A DNA stretch of 64,000 nt, from contig CM049316.1 of assembly GCA_026874595.1 (NCBI GenBank), positions 29,061,339 to 29,125,338 on the forward strand. Direction: 5' to 3'. A program made the position numbers and the translations under genes. The notes beneath the pieces were generated by a model. That model saw only the letters and a list, made by a program, of their open reading frames with translations. It searched no databases and was not told where the DNA came from. The DNA comes from Sipunculus nudus. Its lineage: Eukaryota; Annelida; Sipuncula; Golfingiida; Sipunculidae. Every line of letters begins with the position of its first letter. Position 1 is the stretch's first letter. This document shows positions 58,441-64,000 of this stretch, piece by piece.

Positions 58441-60130
58441 TGTCTGCAATCACAGAGCGATATAGGGGTGCGTCGCTCACCCGCAGGTGAACAACAACAG
58501 GGAACAGATTATATATGTAACTTGACAATTATGTCTATGTATGATCCTTGGCCCTATTATGCCATAACGGGTGTTATCAGACCAATGACAGCGGGTGTCG
58601 CATGTTAAAAATTTGGGCTGGATGTACAATACAATATCAGTGGTCCTGCCCGGAGACCTTTCCATAGAAAGCAGCGGTCACAGGAAACGATGTCCGGGAC
58701 GACTGCAGTGTATAACCGCTGCGTGGGGAGCGTGCGGACCCTGGGAACCAAAATTAAAATGGTACGAGCGCACGATCTTTTTTAACTCAGCTGACTGTAA
58801 GTATCCTGAGCTATAGCGATCACCCTTTGTTCGTCGTCCGTCCGTCCGTCCAGCCGGCCGTAATCATTAGACCTAGCAAAGTCTTACTGTACATCCTGGG
58901 AGGTCCCATGCCACCCTTCACCAGGCTAATATCAAACTATATTCAATATATAATTTTTTTTCCTTTTATGTCTCTGCCTACCTTAAAACTGAAAGCTTTT
59001 AAATTATGATTTTATTAAACAGTTTTAATTCCACTTTTCAAGAAGACACGCTTAAGAGGAAAAACAAAGAGACTGCCTTTTGACTCTAATGTTCCCATTC
59101 AGGATTTCAAAGAGACTTTTAAGTAATGGCTGAAAGCGAAGAATGTGATGTAATGTGCAGCAGTGTTATAGGAATTTGCATATATAAACCAGTGTTTCAC
59201 GTATCGTCTAGCCGGCATGTCATATTTGACCGAATTGTCTGGAGTGCTTAAAGATTAATGAGCATACAGAGTAAACTGAATAGCCAAAAAAGTTAAAAAT
59301 CTAAGAGGTATAATAACATAGTGCTGGGGCGCATTAGCTGAGCGCAGGTATATTTTTTAAGTACAGTTGAGCCCTAGTTGTGCATTTGTAAATGAAAAAT
59401 CCACAGCAGGTATTCTGGATTTGCGCAGATCTAAAATTGAATGTTTTCTCTTCGTCATAGACTATACAACCACTTTAGTATATAACCAATGAGTAAATAT
59501 CTGATTTTCATATCAAGGCTATACACCATATGATTGGCTCTGGTTTGAGATTGCAAACATTGCCATATTTATGTTATAAATATTTCGTCCTATATTCATT
59601 CATAATTCATACATAATATTATATATAAACTCAAGATCAACCCTTGACACAGATGTGTAGCTCAGCAAGTCTTGTTATTATTTTAGGCAACATCAACCCT
59701 AGAGTCCTTATTTTCCTTACAGGTACAGAGTTTTATCTAATGGACTTCCATTTTCAAAAACACAACCTTAATACTTAACCTTAATACACTTGACTATGAT
59801 ACGAAACCTTTGCATGAAAAGTTTCGGTAACTGCATACTGTATAAAGCAAATCAGCCCAAAAATGAGGCTAATTTCACCTGTGTGGCTGAAAAGGAGTCC
59901 GTATGCCTTAACATGCTTGGCTGATAACGAGATATGACGCGGTGCTAGTTTGAGCGGTAAGCGTGTTACAACTCCTTAACTCGATCAGTGTACTGGTGCT
60001 GCACGGAACTTATGTCATATTTGTCTGTTTATTGGTCCTTGAGCTGACTCGTTCGACAGCGGGTTGATCCGAAAGATCTAGATTTTAATTAATATTTAAG
60101 TTCAGAGTGCAGAGGCGTCAATTATTTTTT
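58441..60130. other. Repeat fragment and unassigned sequence
   Basis: 58783-58860 is a fragment of the 9941 family (TAACTCAGCTGACTGTAAG ... CTGAGCTATAG ... GTCCGTCCGTCC). No gene in the remainder. Confidence 0.45.
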
Positions 60131-60495
60131 TTTTGGGGGGGGGGGGGACTCGCACACACACACACCATTTCAGCGTCTGGATGACATACTTCAAATGTTT
60201 TAGGATCTGTATGACATATTTCAAATATATATGATTAATCACATTTTTAAATATCAAAGATAAGATAATTCGAAACCAGGTTTAGATATAATATTTCAAC
60301 AGTAAACTCATAAATGGAACCAAAGTCTATACTTATATTTATTTATATATTTCATTTCAAATATATGGATATTACTCTCTGGATAGTGGGGAGATGATAA
60401 CATCACCGTTCCCCCTTACCAAAAAGTAGGGGGATATATACTCCCACCCCTCCTATATTGACGCCCCCCCCCCCCAAAAAAAAAAAAAAAAAACG
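60131..60495 (+). repeat. Dispersed repeat copy 2 of 3 with G- and C/A-runs
   Basis: Begins after a G-run (60136-60147) and ends in a C-run plus A-run. The body matches 39346-39655: ACATATTTCAAATAT, ACCAAAGTCTATA, ATTACTCTCTGGATAG and TATTGACGCCCCC. Confidence 0.7.
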
Positions 60496-61231
60496 AAGAG
60501 TTTTTCTTCTTTTTCTTTTATTTTATTTATATCCTTTCCCTGTTTGTGTAAGATCTCGAACAATTTGATGATTTTAGATATCTTATCTTTGGTCAGACTA
60601 ATAGTCGCAAATTACAGTTTTATACTTTATACATATTTTGACCTTGACCTAATTCTCAAGGTCGGGAGCGCTGCGCAGAATCGGACTCACAAGAATACAA
60701 CTCTGTTGTTAACGGTTCGTGGGCGTCAAAGTCTGATCCCCACAATGAACCGCGGTTTCTAAATACACAGATTGCGAAGATATAAATGCATTGAAAAGTG
60801 TGATGTGCTCCGCCTGAGTATTTTGGATAAGAATTGGTTCAAGGCAAATTACATAAACAGTGTTGTTTTTTTATAAGGACTTTACTGAATAATTAATATT
60901 CATTAATATGCATTGGCAATATAAATGTTAAAAGGAGGTGTATTCCCTGATATGTTGAACATTTTTACTTAAACGTTTAATTGTTGAGATAAGTAGTTCC
61001 GGCCGTCCCACAGTGCCTGGCAGTAAGACGCTAGTTTACAGGAGAAACGAACTTTGGCGGAAGAGAAGCCCCAGAGAACCAGAATATATGATACCAGTAT
61101 ATACCGTATGACAAAATATTGAGAGTTTGTGTTTTTATTCAAAACTAAGACACTTGAACTAAAACTTTTTGAGCATAATGTGTTCCGGGCGATGTTAGAG
61201 AGGCGGCACAGGGGACATAAAACTTATAAAA

Positions 61232-61234
<3 letters not shown>
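60496..61234. other. No gene recognised
   Basis: AT-rich with short frames lacking domains. Confidence 0.3.

Positions 61235-61289
<55 letters not shown>
61235..61289. repeat. (TA)n microsatellite
   Basis: About 27 TA units. Confidence 0.98.
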
Positions 61290-61291
<2 letters not shown>

Positions 61292-61559
61292 TAGCAACCG
61301 GCTTACTTGTTTACCTGGGTCAGGGTAGTGAGCGCGCCTCCTCTCCCACTTTCTTAAATATCATGTGTCCGCACTGGTATTCTTCACGGCAGTATATACT
61401 TTGACTTGAGATCAGTTTCATAGTTTGCACTATAGCAGGATTTGTGCATGTATAACTTGTGCATAAAATTACATTCTGGAATTCCTTTCCTGATATCAAT
61501 AAACTGTCAATAATCCTGTCAAAGCATTCAGAAACAGCAATCTTAACGACCGTGGTGTC

Positions 61560-61968
61560 AACGGGGGGGGGGGGGGGGGGGGGGAGCTGACGCCTGCGTT
61601 GGGGGGGGGGGGGGGAGGCAGAGGGGGTAATCAAAGTTGGGACAATCTTTTCTCAACCTTTCCTTTTTGTCTTGAAATGTCCATGTGACATTTCAAATGT
61701 ATAACAATTAACTATTATTATAAGATTTAAATAATGGTATTATGAATCCAGTATAGATTTATTCTAAAATAGGTTTAGCTATGTAATAATTCATTATAAA
61801 CTCAGAAATGAAACCAAAGACTATAATTCTAATTATTGATATATTTAATTTAACACATATAAATATTATTCTCTGAATAGCAAGGGGGAAGAATACATTG
61901 ACCATCCCCCCTTTTAAAAAGTGTCTGGAAACATACCCCCATCCCCCCTTTAATGACGCCCCTGCCTA
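61560..61968 (+). repeat. Dispersed repeat copy 3 of 3 with two G-runs
   Basis: Two G-runs (about 61564-61584 and 61600-61614) precede a body matching 39346-39655, ending AATGACGCCCCTGCC. A reading frame through the G-runs is an artefact of composition. Confidence 0.7.
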
Positions 61969-62203
61969 GTTAACATTCTAGAGACTGCAGGATCCTCATC
62001 CAACCTTTGCGTGTGATATGAAAGAGTGGAAATAAATGAATCAAAGTCTGGAGAAATGTGTGTCACAATTCACCAGCTCGATGGTTGCATCATAGGTCTC
62101 GTAAGCTCACCAGAGCAAAGGCGGCCCAACTAGGGTTGAGACCTGTGTTAACTTTTTACGCCGTTAGGAAAGTTAACATGAAATTTTCACTTAAACCAGT
62201 GAA

Positions 62204-62467
62204 CTACGATGATATTGCCCTCAGGATGGACAGAAACAACAATATCACACCCTGGCAATGGTAAACAATCGTTTTTGCAAGAGAAACTAGTATCCAAACA
62301 TAATTTGTTGATTTGGGCGTGGTCGCAAAAAAACCTGATTCCAAAATCTCTCCGCAGATAAATTCCCGTCCTCGGAGTTCTTTCGTATTGCATCCCCGCG
62401 ACCTTATTGCACCATAGTCGGTTGATAATCCCACCAGTTCCACATGGTCGCTATTGGGGACCGCCAT
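62204..62467 (-). CDS. Unidentified open frame with good start context
   Basis: The ATG at 62467 in AAAATGGCGG opens 87 codons (MAVPNSDHVELVGLSTDYG...). The frame is open upstream to 62599. No domain, signal peptide or clear splice donor is seen. The ATGGCGG context is common at real animal starts, so a first exon is possible; equally it could be chance. Confidence 0.25.
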   Translation of the reverse strand: MAVPNSDHVELVGLSTDYGAIRSRGCNTKELRGREFICGEILESGFFATTPKSTNYVWILVSLAKTIVYHCQGVILLFLSILRAISS

Positions 62468-62599
62468 TTTCCATACAGAGTGAATTCCAAATGCAGCATG
62501 CCGGGAGACGGAGGTCAAAGTGGAGAGAGTAAAAACGTAAGATTCGTTTTTACAAATGCAAATGTTTGAATGGCCTGTTGTAAAAATTTCGGAAAACAT

Positions 62600-63243
62600 C
62601 TATGCGGTAATTTATCATATGATTCGTCCTCGATAATCCTCGAACACAGAACATGCTAAATACAATAATCCAGAGATGGTCTTTAAAATCCCAGCAACAA
62701 GAAAAAATAGGTCGTAAGATCCCACGGAACTCTTAATGATACCTGAAGATAAAAAGAAATTGGTGATAAACTCATGATGCAACACCATTAATTAGGCAAA
62801 AAATGTTGGTTTTTATCAGGAACTTCACTTAAATAACATTGATTTTGATTTTTGGTAGATTTTTTTTATCCAAGAAATTAAAATAATAGAATTTCGATAA
62901 AATTTCGTTTTTTTATGACTTGCATTCAAAGTTTTGTAAAGAAAATTATCCCCTGATCATATAAAATCTTTCAATTAAATAAAAATTTAAAAGGTTAACA
63001 AAAATGCCCTTCCGCACTGTAAACTGTGTGCCTGAGAGCCCAACTTTTTTTGCATTAGCCATTCGAAATAATTTTTTTTTTTCAAACTTTAAGTCATGGC
63101 TTTGTCAGCAAAAGCAATATAAATTTGAAAATTGCTTACTTCTTGAACAAGGTAAAAAATTTTTATGTTTAAGAATCATGCTGTTTCGTTGCCTTTGAAT
63201 TACAGAACGACTATGATCTATGTTAAGTTTGCTAATATGGAAT
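62600..63243. other. No gene recognised
   Basis: AT-rich with T-runs; a 64-codon plus-strand frame at 63004 has no domain. Confidence 0.3.
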
Positions 63244-63400
63244 GACACACTCGGTTTTAGGTTTAATCCACTTAAAACAGAGTGTGTCGTGTTTGGGCCA
63301 TGAGAAGCGACCTGATGGTGTTAATCTTACTATATGTAAAAGTGTGAAATATATCGGTGGTACTGTCATTCTGTGCGGGACTAGGAATCGTCTTTAACAT
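63244..63400 (+). pseudogene. LINE reverse-transcriptase relic
   Basis: One frame reads LGFRFNPLKTECVVFG (63250-63297), the FNxxKTExxxFG motif that follows the catalytic site in non-LTR reverse transcriptases. After a stop and a frame change, ICKSVKYIGGTVIL follows, matching the next conserved YLG-type motif. Too short and broken to function. Confidence 0.65.
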
Positions 63401-63441
63401 AGCGGGTGAGCAATGGTCGTTCTGCAGACTCAGAAAACAGT

Positions 63442-64000
63442 TTATACATAAAATAAATGACTGTGTATGAATACAGAATAATTGTGTCCTTTTACGACAC
63501 TGGTTTCATAGAAATTTTTCGACATACCCCCAATCGCCGGAGACAACACGCCTCCCAGTCCTTGGAAGAATCCCAGTATACTTTTAGCTTCCGGTAGTTT
63601 CTCTCTGCCAACGGTATCGGTAACAACCGTTAGATACTGCATATAAACCGGGCCCGCTATCGCACTATGGACAACAACAGCTACCTCTAGTCCGGTTGCG
63701 TTATCACAGAATGGTAGAGCAAGTCCTGAGATCCCTGTAGAAACAACTAGCACACCAAATATGTAGTCTCGCTTATCGAGTAAAAACGGATAGTCAAATA
63801 TTGGTCCGATGACGAGTTTGGCAATGATGTCGACTGCTGCAGAGACAGACAGCAGAAGAGCACAATGCATTGCCGATATCGATCTCTCTGATGCTAAACC
63901 TGCCAGAAATGTTGATGGTACTACTAAACCGAAAATGAGACTGAACTGGACGATAGACATTGCGACAAAGCGAGCGTCCATCATGAATTCATACGACGAA
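63442..64000 (-). CDS. SLC16-type (monocarboxylate transporter-like) MFS protein, C-terminal half, partial
   Basis: The minus-strand frame is open from the window edge (SSYEF then MMDARFV) to a stop at 63442. It shows about five hydrophobic helices that fit TM7-TM11 of a 12-helix major facilitator: RFVAMSIVQFSLIFGLVVP, ALLLSVSAAVDIIAKLVIG, YIFGVLVVSTGISGLAL, VVVHSAIAGPVYMQYLTVV and a final stretch with FFQGLGGVLSPAIGG. The last resembles the GLGSLLGPPxxG motif of SLC16 proteins, which carry monocarboxylates or related solutes across the plasma membrane with protons. The Met at 63984 is internal, not the start. The sequence ends in HNYSVFIHSHLFYV where TM12 should follow, so either the last exon is spliced on elsewhere or the gene is truncated here. 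Confidence 0.65.
   Translation of the reverse strand, partial: SSYEFMMDARFVAMSIVQFSLIFGLVVPSTFLAGLASERSISAMHCALLLSVSAAVDIIAKLVIGPIFDYPFLLDKRDYIFGVLVVSTGISGLALPFCDNATGLEVAVVVHSAIAGPVYMQYLTVVTDTVGREKLPEAKSILGFFQGLGGVLSPAIGGMSKNFYETSVVKGHNYSVFIHSHLFYV

Noticed and set aside
61320-61634. 104-codon minus-strand frame starting in a Pro-rich run
   Set aside because: The Pro run is just a G homopolymer on the other strand; no domain.

Overview
The window looks like a piece of an animal nuclear genome, most likely a bivalve mollusc or another lophotrochozoan. It is AT-rich and gene-poor. The three recognisable host genes are animal genes, and two of them show split exons with matching splice phases. 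Most of the sequence is decayed DNA transposons, MITEs, microsatellites and dispersed repeats. The bivalve assignment rests on my memory of similar repeats (a CTGAGCTATAG / GTCCGTCCGTC family) and on a neuropeptide-type GPCR. It was not checked against a database.

Layout. Positions 1-2485 hold a Mutator-like transposase (DDE core, SWIM zinc finger, Ulp1-like protease), frameshifted just before a PHD finger. It lies antisense inside an intron of a minus-strand gene whose first two coding exons (7608-7484 and 4653-4554) I identify as NDUFAF6, a mitochondrial complex I assembly factor. Intron 1 of that gene carries a hAT-type element (4955-6995) with an 8-bp target duplication. A MITE-like block sits about 90 bp upstream of the start codon. 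From 8 to 25 kb there are only repeats, five MITE-like elements, one or two doubtful exons and an SH3 pseudogene.

The most unusual region is 25.5-36.6 kb. A 5.8-kb imperfect inverted repeat (arms 25514-27524 and 28668-31298) encloses an LTR-like fragment and a 27-bp minisatellite. The same minisatellite continues for another 5.3 kb outside the right arm. A 213-bp MITE with a 9-bp target duplication sits in the right arm only, and the left arm keeps the empty site.

On the far side of the array, a rhodopsin-class neuropeptide-like GPCR runs on the minus strand: signal-peptide exon 41333-41219 and seven-helix exon 38944-37653. From 41.6 to 63 kb the sequence is again repeats: two decayed tandem arrays, tRNA-like repeats, a probable solo LTR, a LINE 3' end, further MITEs and several (TA)n and poly-G/C tracts. 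The window ends inside an SLC16-type transporter exon (minus strand) with a small LINE reverse-transcriptase relic downstream.

The host genes are unrelated loci, not an operon or pathway. What the window mainly records is repeated transposon activity around them.
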